Origin: Halorubrum distributum JCM 10118
GTDB lineage: Archaea > Halobacteriota > Halobacteria > Halobacteriales > Haloferacaceae
Assembly: GCF_000337335.1 (NCBI RefSeq)
Contig: NZ_AOJN01000039.1
Location: forward strand, 1 to 64,000
Direction: 5' to 3'
Length of the DNA: 64,000 bases
Below the pieces are notes generated by a model that saw only the letters and a list, made by a program, of their open reading frames with translations, ran no database searches and was not told the DNA's origin. Position 1 is the first letter of the stretch, and each line of letters starts with the position of its first letter. The translations under genes and the position numbers were made by a program. Below, piece after piece: positions 16,899 to 25,495 of the stretch.

Positions 16899-17777
16899 AT
16901 GGACACCATCGGATTCATCGGCGGCAGCGGCATCTACGAGGCGCTCCCCCTGAACGACGTGCGGGAAGTCGAGTTCGACACGCCGTACGGCGAGCCGAGC
17001 GACGCCGTGACGATCGGCGAGTTCGGCGATACCGGGAAGGAAGTCGCGTTCCTGCCGCGACACGGCTCCGAACACGGCGTCTCGCCGACCGACCTGCCGT
17101 ACCGCGCGAACATGTACGCCTTAAAAAAGGCAGGCGTCACCCACATCTTCGCGTCGAACGCGGTCGGGAGTCTGAAGGAGGAGCTGGAGCCCGGCACGCT
17201 CGTCGTTCCGGACCAGATCTACGACCGGACGAAGGGCCGCGACCTCTCCTTCTACGGCGACGGCGTCGTCGTCCACCAGCCGTTCGCGGACCCGTACAGC
17301 CCGGAGCTCGTCGACCACCTCACCGAGGCCGCGGAGTCGGCCGCGGGCGGCGACGGCGACGACGCCGCGAACGTCGTGAAGGGCGGCACCTACGTCTGTA
17401 TCGAGGGGCCGCAGTACTCGACGCGCGCGGAGTCGGAGTTCTACAAGAGCCAGGGGTGGGACCTCGTCGGCATGACCGCGATCCCGGAGGCGAAGCTGGC
17501 CCGCGAGGCCGAGATCGCGTACGCGACGATCGCGGGCGTCACCGACTACGACGTGTGGAAGGAAGACAGCGAGGTGACGCTCGAAGAGGTCTTAGAGAAC
17601 GCCGAGCAGAACCAGAAAGCGATCAAGGCCGCGGTCGAGGAGGCCGTGCGGACGCTGCCCGAGGACTTGGAGTGCGACGCGCACACCGCGCTGGAGGGCA
17701 CCGTCAACACGCCGACCGAGGCGATTCCGGAGGAGACGAAGGAGCGCGTCGAGCCGCTGCTGGGCGACTACTTATAA
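16899..17777 (+). CDS. mtnP: S-methyl-5'-thioadenosine phosphorylase
   Basis: MTA phosphorylase of 292 residues, which cleaves methylthioadenosine to adenine and methylthioribose-1-phosphate for methionine salvage and polyamine clean-up. Family motifs: IGFIGGSGIYE at the start, FLPRHGSEHGVSPTDLPYRANMYALK (substrate and phosphate site), an AVGSLKEE segment, GTYVCIEGPQYSTRAES, and LVGMTAIPEAKLAREAEI for base recognition. A short Gly/Asp-rich insertion sits near residue 150. The last codons are GAC TAC TTA TAA, so the stop lies inside a TTATAA that borders repeat copy 2. Confidence 0.95.
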   Translation: MDTIGFIGGSGIYEALPLNDVREVEFDTPYGEPSDAVTIGEFGDTGKEVAFLPRHGSEHGVSPTDLPYRANMYALKKAGVTHIFASNAVGSLKEELEPGTLVVPDQIYDRTKGRDLSFYGDGVVVHQPFADPYSPELVDHLTEAAESAAGGDGDDAANVVKGGTYVCIEGPQYSTRAESEFYKSQGWDLVGMTAIPEAKLAREAEIAYATIAGVTDYDVWKEDSEVTLEEVLENAEQNQKAIKAAVEEAVRTLPEDLECDAHTALEGTVNTPTEAIPEETKERVEPLLGDYL

Positions 17778-17786
17778 ATAGACGCG

Positions 17787-18120
17787 GCGGTGGCGCGTGC
17801 CGGTGAGCGCCGCACCGCGGCGCGAACCGCACGCGCGAGGGACGCCGCGAGCGACCGGAGGGAGTGAGCGGCGAGGCTGGGGAGGCGTGAGGTGCCGTGC
17901 GGTTGCGGTCGGGGAGGATTCAAAGGGGCAGTCGCGAGGCGGGCGCAGGCGACGCAAGCACTGGAGCGAGAGAGCGAACGGAGTGAGCGACCGAGTGAAG
18001 CGCGCAGCGAGCGTGCGCCCGCCTCGCGACTGGGGCTTTGAGGATGGTCGCCGCCGATTTTTAAATAGCGACGTCTCACCGAGCGACTGGGGCTTTGGAA
18101 GTGCTCTCCGCGGGAGCAGC
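17787..18120 (+). repeat. Structured repeat element, copy 2
   Basis: P1: outer stem 17793-17800 with 17829-17836, inner stem GCGCCGC (17807-17813) with GCGGCGC (17817-17823), triloop ACC. P2 as in copy 1 (CGCCGC with GCGGCG). P3: AAAG at 17922-17925 with CTTT at 18036-18039, GGG/GGG internal loop, and a perfect 19-bp stem, CAGTCGCGAGGCGGGCGCA (17929-17947) with 18014-18032. Relative to copy 4 the stem differs at several positions and each change is matched on the other arm. A second, partial tail (GACTGGGGCTTTGG) follows near 18085. The element sits between two convergent genes; TTATAA at 17772-17777 borders its left side. Confidence 0.85.
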
Positions 18121-18126
18121 CGCGTG

Positions 18127-19371
18127 TTAGTCGTCGAACACGTCGAACGTGAACTCCTCGTCGGACTCCCGCATCAGGCGTTTGGAGCCGTCGTGGTCGG
18201 TGACCGTCCCCGGTTCCATCGACTCGTGGACCCGCTCGACCGCATCCGGCGTCACCTTCTCCGTCACCTCGAAGGTCGTCACCGGCGAGACGATCCCCCA
18301 GAGCGCGCCGGCCGAGTGCGCGAGGAAGGCGACCGGCGTCAACAGGAGGTAAATCGGCCACGTGAGGGGATGCTTGTCGTACGCGGCCGCGCCGACGAGC
18401 GTGTAGACGAACAGGATCCCGAACAGCGCCAGCGACGCCGTGCGGTACCACTCCATGCCGGGCGCGGTACCGGGGAAGATCAGCGACGCGAAGACGAGGA
18501 GCGGGACCAGCGGCGAGAGCGACCACGCGATGACTCGGGGGTAGTAGACGGGCCGGTACCTGAGCGGGAGCAGGTGGCCGTCGGCGCGCGTGCCCGAGAT
18601 CCACCGCCGGCGCTGCTTGGCCATCGCGCGTAGCGACGGCGGCGCCTGATTGCGGAACCGGACGTCGAGGACGGCGAAGGAGACGCCGAGCTGATCCGCG
18701 GCCCGCCAGATGAAGTTCGTGTCCTCGGTGATGGTCGCGACGTCCCACGTGATCGACTGCTCTAAGGAATGCCGGACCGCGACGCCGCCGCCCCACGCGT
18801 ACAGCGGGTAGCGAAGTTTGTGGAACGCGAACTGCTCGTACTGGTAGCCGACCCGAAAGATTTCGCTCAGGTACGCGACCCGCGAGCCGGTGTACAGCGG
18901 CTTCTCCGTGAACTGGACCACGTCGGCGTCGGGGAGCCCCTCGAAGCCGGCCATAATCGTGTCCTCGTCGAGGTAGAGGACGTACTCGCGGTCACAGGGC
19001 ACCACGCGACGCGCCCACTCGACGGCGCGGCCCTTGTTGGTCGCGTCGCACTCGAACTCCTCGGGGACTACGTGGACGTCCGCCCCCTCGACGTCGATCG
19101 GCTTCTCCGCGATCACGCGCACGTCGTCGAGCGCCTGCGGGACCGCGTTGACGGTCGCCTGTACGACCTCCTCGGCGTCGATCGTCAGGATGCGGACCTG
19201 AACGTCGTCGTACCCCCACTCGACCTCGTCGGGCTCGACCCGGCCGCCGCGAGCGAGCACCGTCGCCTCAAGGAGCCACCAGACCGCCGAGGCGCCGTAC
19301 AGCAGGAGGGCGACCCACAGCGCCGCGACGACGGCAGCGAGCGCGGGGTTCCCGGTCGCGAACGATATCAC
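18127..19371 (-). CDS. Family 2 processive glycosyltransferase, membrane
   Basis: GT2 enzyme of about 414 residues. An N-terminal helix (about 5-30) anchors it. The catalytic core carries a DEDT metal-binding motif (DED), an ITEDTNF segment that supplies the catalytic acid (TED), and QRRRW, the QxxRW signature of processive synthases such as cellulose, chitin and hyaluronan synthases. Three to four helices follow (about 270-365). It probably builds an extracellular or capsule-type polysaccharide. The frame opens with TTG at 19398; GTG at 19371 (VISFATGNPA) is my preferred start, giving a normal length. It is convergent with mtnP across repeat copy 2. Confidence 0.85.
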   Translation of the reverse strand: MISFATGNPALAAVVAALWVALLLYGASAVWWLLEATVLARGGRVEPDEVEWGYDDVQVRILTIDAEEVVQATVNAVPQALDDVRVIAEKPIDVEGADVHVVPEEFECDATNKGRAVEWARRVVPCDREYVLYLDEDTIMAGFEGLPDADVVQFTEKPLYTGSRVAYLSEIFRVGYQYEQFAFHKLRYPLYAWGGGVAVRHSLEQSITWDVATITEDTNFIWRAADQLGVSFAVLDVRFRNQAPPSLRAMAKQRRRWISGTRADGHLLPLRYRPVYYPRVIAWSLSPLVPLLVFASLIFPGTAPGMEWYRTASLALFGILFVYTLVGAAAYDKHPLTWPIYLLLTPVAFLAHSAGALWGIVSPVTTFEVTEKVTPDAVERVHESMEPGTVTDHDGSKRLMRESDEEFTFDVFDD

Positions 19372-19475
19372 TACTAACGTGTGTCGCGATACCGGCAAGA
19401 ACGTGTCGGAACGCGATCACGCTTGAGAAGAGTCCGGGGGACCGAACACGGGGGACTCGGATCGCCGCCGGCGGT

Positions 19476-20495
19476 TCAGTCCGCGATCGCTTCCGACTCC
19501 CCGGTCATCGCGGTCGGGTCCTTCACCCACAGGTCGCCGAACAGGTCGTCCTGCTGGAGTCGGACCGAGCCGCGGTGGGCCATGAACAGCAGCGCGAGGT
19601 ACGTCATGAACGGGCGCCCACCGGCAGATTCTATCTCGGCGAACAGCACCTCCGTGCGCCCGCGGTCGAAGTGGGTCCGGAGGGCGTTGTCGATCTCCAC
19701 GATCACCTCCTCGATGTCCTCGTCGTGAGTGCGGTCGGTCGCCTCGCCCGCGGTCGGCTCCCCGTCCTGTCGGAACTCGTCGTCCGCGTGGTAGTCGAGC
19801 GTCTGCGTGCCGCGGGCGTGGCCGTGCGGCGACTCCGAGGTGTCGTACTCGCGGGAGTCCTTCCACCACGAGCCGCGCTCGGCCTCGCGCAGCTCGCGGA
19901 CCAGCTCGTCGAGCGTCTCCGGCGAGCCGCGGGTGTTCTTGCGGTCGAGCCGACGGTCGATCTCCGCTTCCAGCTCGTCGACCGGGTCGAAGTCGCCGTC
20001 GGCCGGGTCGGGCGCGCCGCCCTCCATCGCGACCTCCCACGGCTCCGGCTCGGGCTCCTCTTCTTCGTCGTCGTCGGCCAGCATCCCGTCGCTTTTCATC
20101 CGGAGCAGGACGCTGGCGTAGAACAGCGCCCGCCCGGTCGTCCGGAGGTCGGTCTCGTCGAGCTTCTCCAAGAACGCGTCCGTCACCTGGACGATGTCGA
20201 TGTCCCACGGCTCGATCTCGCCCTCCTCGGCGAGCTGGACGAGGAGCTCGACGGGCTCGACCTCGTCCTCGTCGGTCTCATCGGGCGGGGAGACGTCGGG
20301 CACGTCCGGGCCGGGTCCGTCGGTCGCGTCCGAGCCGGACTCGGCAGCCGAGTCGGAGCCGGATTCGGCGGTCGAGTCGGAGCCGCCGTCGCCCTCGGGA
20401 GCGTCGTCGGCGAACGGGTCGGCACCGTCGCGCTCGCTCGTCAGGTCGAGGTCGGGGACGCCGCCGTCGGCGGCGCCGTCGCCGTCCTCAGTCAT
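19476..20495 (-). CDS. scpA: Segregation and condensation protein A
   Basis: ScpA kleisin of 339 residues that bridges the SMC heads. The first 85 residues are an acidic, low-complexity haloarchaeal extension. The N-terminal kleisin domain follows (VELLVQLAEEGEIEPWDIDIVQVTDAFLE, quoted as two blocks VELLVQLAEEGEIEPWDIDI and VQVTDAFLE), then RALFYASVLLRMKS, a long charged linker, and a C-terminal winged-helix region (GRPFMTYLALLFMAHRGSVRL as GRPFMTYLALL and FMAHRGSVRL). The ATG overlaps the end of smc by 8 bp, so the two are translationally coupled and likely made in fixed proportion. No ScpB gene is seen. Confidence 0.92.
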   Translation of the reverse strand: MTEDGDGAADGGVPDLDLTSERDGADPFADDAPEGDGGSDSTAESGSDSAAESGSDATDGPGPDVPDVSPPDETDEDEVEPVELLVQLAEEGEIEPWDIDIVQVTDAFLEKLDETDLRTTGRALFYASVLLRMKSDGMLADDDEEEEPEPEPWEVAMEGGAPDPADGDFDPVDELEAEIDRRLDRKNTRGSPETLDELVRELREAERGSWWKDSREYDTSESPHGHARGTQTLDYHADDEFRQDGEPTAGEATDRTHDEDIEEVIVEIDNALRTHFDRGRTEVLFAEIESAGGRPFMTYLALLFMAHRGSVRLQQDDLFGDLWVKDPTAMTGESEAIAD

Positions 20496-23400
20496 CCGCG
20501 CTCACCCCTTCCCCGTCGCCGTCGTCGCCGAACTGCATCCCCGTGACCGCCGAGAGGTTGTCGCCCTGCATCGTGACGCCGATGGCGCGGTCCGACCGCT
20601 CCAGCAGCGCCGAGCGGTGGCCGACGACGACGAACTGGGCGTCCTGCGCGAGTTCCTCGATCATCTCGCCGACGCGTTCGGCGTTGACCGCGTCGAGGAA
20701 CGCGTCGATCTCGTCGAGGGCGTAGAACGGCGCCGGGTTGTGTCGCTGAACGGCGAAGATAAAGGAGAGGGCGGTGAGCGACTTCTCGCCGCCGCTCATC
20801 GCGTCGAGCCGCTGGACCGGCTTGTCCGCGGGCTGCGCCTTCATCGTTAACCCCTCCTCGAAGGGGTCCTCCGGGTTCTCCAAGACGAGCTCGCCCGACC
20901 CGGCCGAGAGCCGCGCGAAGATGTCCTCGAAGTGGTCGTTGATCGACTCGAACGTCTCCATGAACGTCTCCTTCTTCGCCGCCTCGTACCCCTCGATGCG
21001 CTCCTCGATGGCGTCGCGCTCCTCGACGAGCACGTCGCGGCGCTCCTGGAGCTCGTCGAGCGCCGCCTGGACCTCCTCGTACTCGTCGATCGCGAGCATG
21101 TTCACCGGTTCGAGCGCCTCCATCTCCGACTCCAGCTCCTCGATCCGCGACTCCACCTCGTCGAGGTCGGGAATCTCGTCGGCGTCGTAGGCGCCCACCT
21201 GCGACTCCAGCTCGTCGATCTCCCACTCCAAGCGGTCGCGGCGGTCGGTGAGGTCCGAGAGGTCGGACTCCGCCTCCGAGACGAGCGACCGCTGCTCGTC
21301 GCGCTTCCGGGTCGCCTCGCGGATCTCCTCGCGGAGCTCTTCGCGCTCCGCCTTCAGCTCCGTGAGCTCTTCTTCGAGGTCGGCGATCGCCTCCTTCTTT
21401 TCCGCGAGCTCCGCCTCCTTCTCCTCGATCGCGGCCTCGTGGTCGGCGATCGCCTCCTCGGCCTCCGCCTTCGCGTTCTGCGCCTCCTCGACGTCGTCGT
21501 GGAGGTCGTCCAAGGCGTCCTCGGCGTACCCCTTCTCCAACTCCAGCTCGTTGATCCGGCCGTCGAACGAGTCCATCCGCTCTTCCAAGTCGTCGATCTC
21601 CGCGCGGATCTCGTCGGCGCGCTCGGAGAGCTCCGGAATCTTCGAGTCGGCGAGCTCGGCCTCGATGTCGTCGATCTCGGCGGCGAGCTCGTCGATCTCC
21701 GCGTCGGTCGCCGCGAGCTCCTCGTCGAGCGCCGTCATCTGCTCGTCGACGGACTCGCGTTCCGCCTCCAGCTCCTCGAGCTCGGCTTCCAGCTCCTCGA
21801 TCCGGTCCTCCGCGTCCGCGAGGTCGTCCTCGGCGCGCTCGACGTCCGCCTCCAGCGACCGGACGCGCTCGGCCGCGTCGGCCTTCCGGTCGCGGGCGTC
21901 CTCGATGTCGTCGTCGAGCGCGTCGATCTCGGCCTGGACCGACTGCCGCTCGTCCTCGAGGTCGGAGATCTCCGTCGCGAGGCGTTCGAGCTTCCCGCCG
22001 CCGGACTTCGTGAACGAGTAGCGGGAGCCGCCGCCGGAGCCGCCGGTCATCGCGCCCGACTTCTCGACGAGGTCGCCGTCGAGCGTCACCATCCGGTAGT
22101 CGCCCATCAGCTCCCGCGCGGTCGCCATGTCCTCGACGACGAGCGTCGAGCCGAGCACGTACGAGAAGATCGACTCGTACTCGGGGTCGTAGTCGACGAG
22201 GTTGCGCGCGAAGTCGACGACGCCCGGCAGCGAGGGCTTCCGCGGCAGGCTCCGGTCGTCCATCTTCGTGATCGGGAGGAACGTCGCCCGCCCCGCGTTG
22301 CGCTGTTTCAGGTAGTCGATACAGGTCGAGCCGACGCCGTCGTCGTCGACGACGACGTTCGCCAGCCGACCGCCGGCGGCGGTCTCGCAGGCCTCGGCGT
22401 ACTCGGCCTCGACCGAGGCCAGCTCGCCGACCGCGCCGTGGACGCCGTCGATGCCGCCGTTCTTCACCTCGGAGACCGCTCGGGGCCAGGAGGCGTCCCC
22501 CCGCTGGTCGGCCGCCGCCTCCAGCTTGGCGTACTCGTTCTGCTTCTCGCGGAGCGTCGACTCGATCTCCTCGAGGCGCTCCTCCGTCTCGGCCTTCTCG
22601 GCGAACAGGTCGGCGACGGCGTCCTCGATGGTCGCCTGGTTCTTCTCGGCCTTGTCGAGCTCGCCCTTCAGCTCGGAGATGCGCGCCTTGTGTTCCGGGA
22701 GCGACTCGCGGGCCTCCTCCAGCTCCTCGCGGGCCTCGCTCACCGCGTTCGAGCGGCGGCGGGCCTCGTCGAGCAGCCGGTCCTTCTCGCGTTGCGTCTC
22801 GTTCTTCTCCTCGCGGAGCGACTCGATCGCCTCCTTCTTCTCCGCGAGGTCGCGTTTCAGCTCGTCGAACTCCGTGTCCGCGCCCTCGATCTCGGCCTCG
22901 ACGTCGGCGAGCTCGGAGCGCTTCGTCGCCAGCTCCGACTTCACCGACGCCTTCTCCACTTTCGTCTCGCGGATCTCCGCCTCCAGCTCCTCGACTTTCT
23001 CCTCTTTCCTGTCTATCTGGACGAACGCCTGCCGCCGGTCGTTCTCGGCCGACTCGGCCCGCTCCTCGGCCGACTCGATTTTGTCCTCCAGCCGCGAGAT
23101 CTCGCCTTTGACCTCCTCTATCTCCGAGCGGATCTGGATCTGCTCCTCCTCGCCTTTCGTCTCGATCTCGTGGTTGAGGTCCGCGAGGTCCTCCTCCAAG
23201 CGGGTGAGCTTCCCCTGCCTGGCGTCGAGCTCCTCGCGGAGCTCCTCGAGGTCCGCCTCCGCCTCGTCGACCTCGCGCTCGACGTCCGCGAGCGCGTCGC
23301 GCTTCTCCTCGAGCTCGGAGGCCTTCCGGAACCCCCGGTACTCCTCGAGCTCGTCGCGGAGCTCCTGGTACTGGAGCGCGGTCTCGCGCTCGTCGGCGAG

Positions 23401-24072
23401 CTGGTCGAGCCGGTCCTGCTTCTCCCCGATGCGGAGGTCCGCCTCGTCGATCCGGTCTTCGACCGTGTCCAGCTCCTCGTAGGCGGCCTCCTTCTTCTCG
23501 TCGAACTCCGCGACGCCCGCGATCTCGTCGATGATCCCCCGCCGCTGGTAGGGGGTCATGTTGATGATCTCGGTGACGTCGCCCTGCATCACCACGTTGT
23601 ACCCCTCCGGGGTGACGCCCGCCGCCGCGAGCAGGTCTTGGACGTCCGAGAGGTTCACCGAGCGCCCGTTGAGGTAGTAGTACGAGTAGTAGTTGTCCTC
23701 GGTCTCCTTCACCCGGCGCTTGATCGTGATCTCGGAGACGTCGCCGACGTTCTCCGTGCCGGCCGCGGAGACCACCTGCGAGCGGTCGAGGGTGCCGTCC
23801 TCGTTGGAGAGCACGACCGTGACGGAGGCCTCGTTCGGCCCGTCCGCGGCCTCGCCGTCGTCGTGGCCGGGGTTGTAGATGAGGTCGGTGAGCTTCTGGG
23901 CGCGGATCCCGCGGGTTCGGGCGAGCCCGAGCGCGAACAACACGCCGTCGATGATGTTCGACTTCCCGGAGCCGTTCGGACCGGTGACGACGGTGAAGTC
24001 CTCGTAGAAGGGGATCCTCGTCGTTCGCCCGAAGCTCTTGAACCCGTCTAAGACGACTTCAGTGATGTGCAT
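20488..24072 (-). CDS. smc: Chromosome segregation ATPase SMC
   Basis: Full-length SMC of 1194 residues, which organises and segregates the chromosome. Walker A GPNGSGKSN is at residues 31-39. A long coiled coil follows, then a hinge at about 520-640 (VHGAVGELASVEAEYAEACE and the Gly-rich GGSGGGSRYS region just after), a second coiled coil, and a C-terminal head with the ABC signature MSGGEKSLTALSF and Walker B YALDEIDAFLD. The coils are extremely Glu-rich. The gene is second in a minus-strand operon: coiled-coil protein, smc, scpA. A 1039-residue frame on the plus strand is a shadow. Confidence 0.97.
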   Translation of the reverse strand: MHITEVVLDGFKSFGRTTRIPFYEDFTVVTGPNGSGKSNIIDGVLFALGLARTRGIRAQKLTDLIYNPGHDDGEAADGPNEASVTVVLSNEDGTLDRSQVVSAAGTENVGDVSEITIKRRVKETEDNYYSYYYLNGRSVNLSDVQDLLAAAGVTPEGYNVVMQGDVTEIINMTPYQRRGIIDEIAGVAEFDEKKEAAYEELDTVEDRIDEADLRIGEKQDRLDQLADERETALQYQELRDELEEYRGFRKASELEEKRDALADVEREVDEAEADLEELREELDARQGKLTRLEEDLADLNHEIETKGEEEQIQIRSEIEEVKGEISRLEDKIESAEERAESAENDRRQAFVQIDRKEEKVEELEAEIRETKVEKASVKSELATKRSELADVEAEIEGADTEFDELKRDLAEKKEAIESLREEKNETQREKDRLLDEARRRSNAVSEAREELEEARESLPEHKARISELKGELDKAEKNQATIEDAVADLFAEKAETEERLEEIESTLREKQNEYAKLEAAADQRGDASWPRAVSEVKNGGIDGVHGAVGELASVEAEYAEACETAAGGRLANVVVDDDGVGSTCIDYLKQRNAGRATFLPITKMDDRSLPRKPSLPGVVDFARNLVDYDPEYESIFSYVLGSTLVVEDMATARELMGDYRMVTLDGDLVEKSGAMTGGSGGGSRYSFTKSGGGKLERLATEISDLEDERQSVQAEIDALDDDIEDARDRKADAAERVRSLEADVERAEDDLADAEDRIEELEAELEELEAERESVDEQMTALDEELAATDAEIDELAAEIDDIEAELADSKIPELSERADEIRAEIDDLEERMDSFDGRINELELEKGYAEDALDDLHDDVEEAQNAKAEAEEAIADHEAAIEEKEAELAEKKEAIADLEEELTELKAEREELREEIREATRKRDEQRSLVSEAESDLSDLTDRRDRLEWEIDELESQVGAYDADEIPDLDEVESRIEELESEMEALEPVNMLAIDEYEEVQAALDELQERRDVLVEERDAIEERIEGYEAAKKETFMETFESINDHFEDIFARLSAGSGELVLENPEDPFEEGLTMKAQPADKPVQRLDAMSGGEKSLTALSFIFAVQRHNPAPFYALDEIDAFLDAVNAERVGEMIEELAQDAQFVVVGHRSALLERSDRAIGVTMQGDNLSAVTGMQFGDDGDGEGVSADD

Positions 24073-24090
24073 GGAGTCGGGGGCGACCGC

Positions 24091-24561
24091 TTACGCGACG
24101 ATGATGTCGTCGCCCTCGCTCGACTCGCCGTCGTCGTCCTCGGCGGCCTCCTCGGCCCCCCCGTCGGCGTCGGGCGTCGTCGCCGACTGCTCGGGGACGA
24201 TGACGTCGTCTCGCTCGCCCGCGTCGTCGGTCGCCGCCTCCTCGTCGGCGCTGTCGGACGACTCCTCGACCGACTCGAAGACGTCGACGTGGTCGTCGGA
24301 GTGCGTCGTTCGCTCGCCGCCGGCCGCGGCCTGCGCCGCGTCGTCGGCCGCGGACCCGTCGCTCGCGGACTCGTCGGCCGCGGCGTCCCCCGCGTCGGAA
24401 TCGGCCGTCGCGCCGGCGGCCGCCTCCTCGACCGCGACCGACCGCTCGTCCTCCAGCTGTCGGACGCGCTCTTTCATCTCGACGAGCTCTTCGGTGAGCC
24501 CGTTGACCGCCGCCTGTAGCTCCGCGACCTGCCGTTCGAGGTCCTCGACGCGGTTACTCAT
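24091..24561 (-). CDS. Small coiled-coil acidic protein upstream of smc
   Basis: Protein of 156 residues starting MSNRVEDLERQVAELQ. Residues 1-45 form a leucine-zipper-like coiled coil (L/V at heptad positions, ending RVRQLEDERS). The remainder is Asp/Glu/Ala-rich and probably disordered, ending in GDDIIVA, with a similar DDVIVPE motif inside. It is a conserved neighbour of smc in haloarchaea as far as I recall (DUF7518-like), of unknown function. The ATG at 24561 is chosen over one four codons upstream because the TATA box at 24588-24593 is about 29 nt away. The smc ATG follows 18 bp after the stop. Confidence 0.75.
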   Translation of the reverse strand: MSNRVEDLERQVAELQAAVNGLTEELVEMKERVRQLEDERSVAVEEAAAGATADSDAGDAAADESASDGSAADDAAQAAAGGERTTHSDDHVDVFESVEESSDSADEEAATDDAGERDDVIVPEQSATTPDADGGAEEAAEDDDGESSEGDDIIVA

Positions 24562-24587
24562 ATACACACGCATGCTCGCGCGACGCG

Positions 24588-24593
24588 TATAAA
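24588..24593 (-). promoter_or_regulatory. TATA box of the coiled coil-smc-scpA operon
   Basis: TTTATA on the minus strand, centred about 29 nt ahead of the ATG at 24561. It is the obvious promoter of the chromosome-segregation operon and faces away from the cdrL promoter. Confidence 0.6.
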
Positions 24594-24598
24594 TCTGC

Positions 24599-24677
24599 GT
24601 CAGACACATGTGTGACCAAACCGCACGATCCGGGCGTCGTCCGCTCGAACGTTTCGGCGCCGTGAAACGTGTCAGAC
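24599..24677. promoter_or_regulatory. Two GTCAGAC motifs between divergent smc and cdrL promoters
   Basis: GTCAGAC occurs at 24599-24605 and 24671-24677, followed by ACA in both. The first overlaps a 10-bp palindrome ACACATGTGT (24604-24613). The motif differs by one base from the GTAAGAC half-sites before cdrS, so both regions may be read by the same ribbon-helix-helix regulator. Confidence 0.4.
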
Positions 24678-24692
24678 AGCAGGAGAAGATAC

Positions 24693-24697
24693 TTATA
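24693..24697 (+). promoter_or_regulatory. TATA box of cdrL
   Basis: TTATA 25-28 nt before the cdrL ATG (24721), giving a leaderless start. A GTCAGAC motif lies just upstream of it (24671-24677). Confidence 0.6.
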
Positions 24698-24720
24698 CCG
24701 ACCGGAGACACTCCTTCGGT

Positions 24721-25326
24721 ATGAGCAAGATCACCTTCCGGGCGGACGACGACCTCGTCGACCGGCTGGAAGCGTGTGACGCCTCCAAAAGCGAGGTGAT
24801 GCGGGAGGCGCTCCGGACGCACCTCGACGGGGAGGCGGACGCGTCCGACGCGTCCGACGCGACGTCCGGCAGCGTCGACGACGCTCTCGCGGACCGCGTC
24901 GACGACCTGATCGCGGAGCGGCTCGACGCCGCGCTCGACGAGCGGCTCGGTCCGGCGGGCGGCGCCGCGGGGCGGACGTATACGCCCGAGAACGCCGGCG
25001 ATATCAACGTAAACGTCACGCTCGACGCCCCGAACGCCGGATCCGACGAGCGGGACGACGAGGTGCGTGTGACGCGTGAGACGGCCGGCGAGACGGAGCC
25101 GAGCGCGCGTAAGACGGAGGGGAGTCCGGGCGCGCAAACGCGCGAAAACGCCTGCGGCGGATGTGGCGAAATCGTCCCGTCTGACCACGTATACTGCCCG
25201 AACTGCGGTGAGAAGCAGTCGCACAGGGCCTTCTGTGAGTGCGGCGACGAGCTCCGAACCGACTGGGCGTTCTGCCCCGGCTGCGGGCGCCGGACCCCGG
25301 CGGCGGACGTTTTGAAAGACCAATAA
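24721..25326 (+). CDS. cdrL: CdrL-type ribbon-helix-helix regulator with zinc ribbons
   Basis: Protein of 201 residues. Residues 1-40 form a ribbon-helix-helix DNA-binding domain (ITFRADDDLVDRLE, then SKSEVMREALRTHL). A flexible acidic linker follows. The C-terminus holds two zinc ribbons: CGGCGEIV with CPNCGEKQ, and CECGDELR with CPGCGRRT. In Haloferax and Halobacterium the gene order is cdrL, cdrS, ftsZ2, and CdrL/CdrS control division genes; the same order here supports the name. It may bind the GTAAGAC/GTCTTAC palindromes downstream (inference). The C-terminal ribbons could sense zinc or mediate protein contacts. Confidence 0.82.
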   Translation: MSKITFRADDDLVDRLEACDASKSEVMREALRTHLDGEADASDASDATSGSVDDALADRVDDLIAERLDAALDERLGPAGGAAGRTYTPENAGDINVNVTLDAPNAGSDERDDEVRVTRETAGETEPSARKTEGSPGAQTRENACGGCGEIVPSDHVYCPNCGEKQSHRAFCECGDELRTDWAFCPGCGRRTPAADVLKDQ

Positions 25327-25375
25327 CCTGCGTTAACGCCCTGTATACGCCAATTTTCGGGCGTTTTCACGTTCT

Positions 25376-25382
25376 GTCTTAC
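25376..25382 (-). promoter_or_regulatory. GTCTTAC half-site upstream of the cdrS TATA box
   Basis: Single copy of the GTCTTAC half-site, about 15 nt upstream of the TATA box for cdrS. It is the most distal of five matching half-sites in this 220-bp gap. Confidence 0.45.
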
Positions 25383-25394
25383 ACCCTCCGGTAG

Positions 25395-25403
25395 TTTTAT
25401 AAT
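25395..25403 (+). promoter_or_regulatory. TATA box of cdrS-ftsZ2
   Basis: TTTTATAAT, the strongest AT-rich box in the cdrL-cdrS gap, preceded by a purine-poor CCTCCGGTAG. It lies about 140 nt before the cdrS ATG, so the transcript would carry a leader of about 115-120 nt, unusual for haloarchaea, and start at about 25424 beside the first palindrome. Confidence 0.55.
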
Positions 25404-25427
25404 GGTTCGCTCGATGACTTCAATTGC

Positions 25428-25445
25428 GTAAGACGGTCGTCTTAC
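25428..25445. promoter_or_regulatory. Operator palindrome 1 of cdrS: GTAAGAC-N4-GTCTTAC
   Basis: Perfect 7-bp arms, GTAAGACGGTCGTCTTAC. It lies about 27-45 nt after the TATA box, at the expected transcription start, where a bound repressor would block initiation. The same half-site recurs at 25376, 25496 and 25523. Ribbon-helix-helix dimers typically bind such short inverted repeats, so CdrL or CdrS is the natural candidate (inference). Confidence 0.7.
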
Positions 25446-25458
25446 AGCGGCCGGCCGG

Positions 25459-25477
25459 TGCGGGGTATCGCCCCGCA
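25459..25477 (+). promoter_or_regulatory. GC-rich hairpin in the cdrS leader
   Basis: TGCGGGG (25459-25465) pairs with CCCCGCA (25471-25477) around a TATCG loop. It lies in the predicted 5' leader between the two palindromes; no U-run follows, so it does not look like a terminator. Confidence 0.5.
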
Positions 25478-25495
25478 GTCGGGCGGTTTCGCGCT

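Noticed and set aside
17778-18126. tRNA or rRNA genes in the long noncoding gaps
   Set aside because: No cloverleaf with a TTCGANTC-type T-loop, anticodon stem and acceptor stem could be built; the hairpins present match only the repeat family.
20932-24051. 1039-residue plus-strand frame antisense to smc, and similar long antisense frames (78-1967, 361-1941, 10080-12803)
   Set aside because: GC-rich, third-position-biased genes create long open antisense frames. These show Arg/Leu/Val-rich low-complexity translations, no domain motifs, and lie opposite clearly homologous genes.
25459-25477. Transcription terminator between cdrL and cdrS
   Set aside because: The hairpin has no following U-run and lies downstream of the likely cdrS start, so it is better read as part of the leader.
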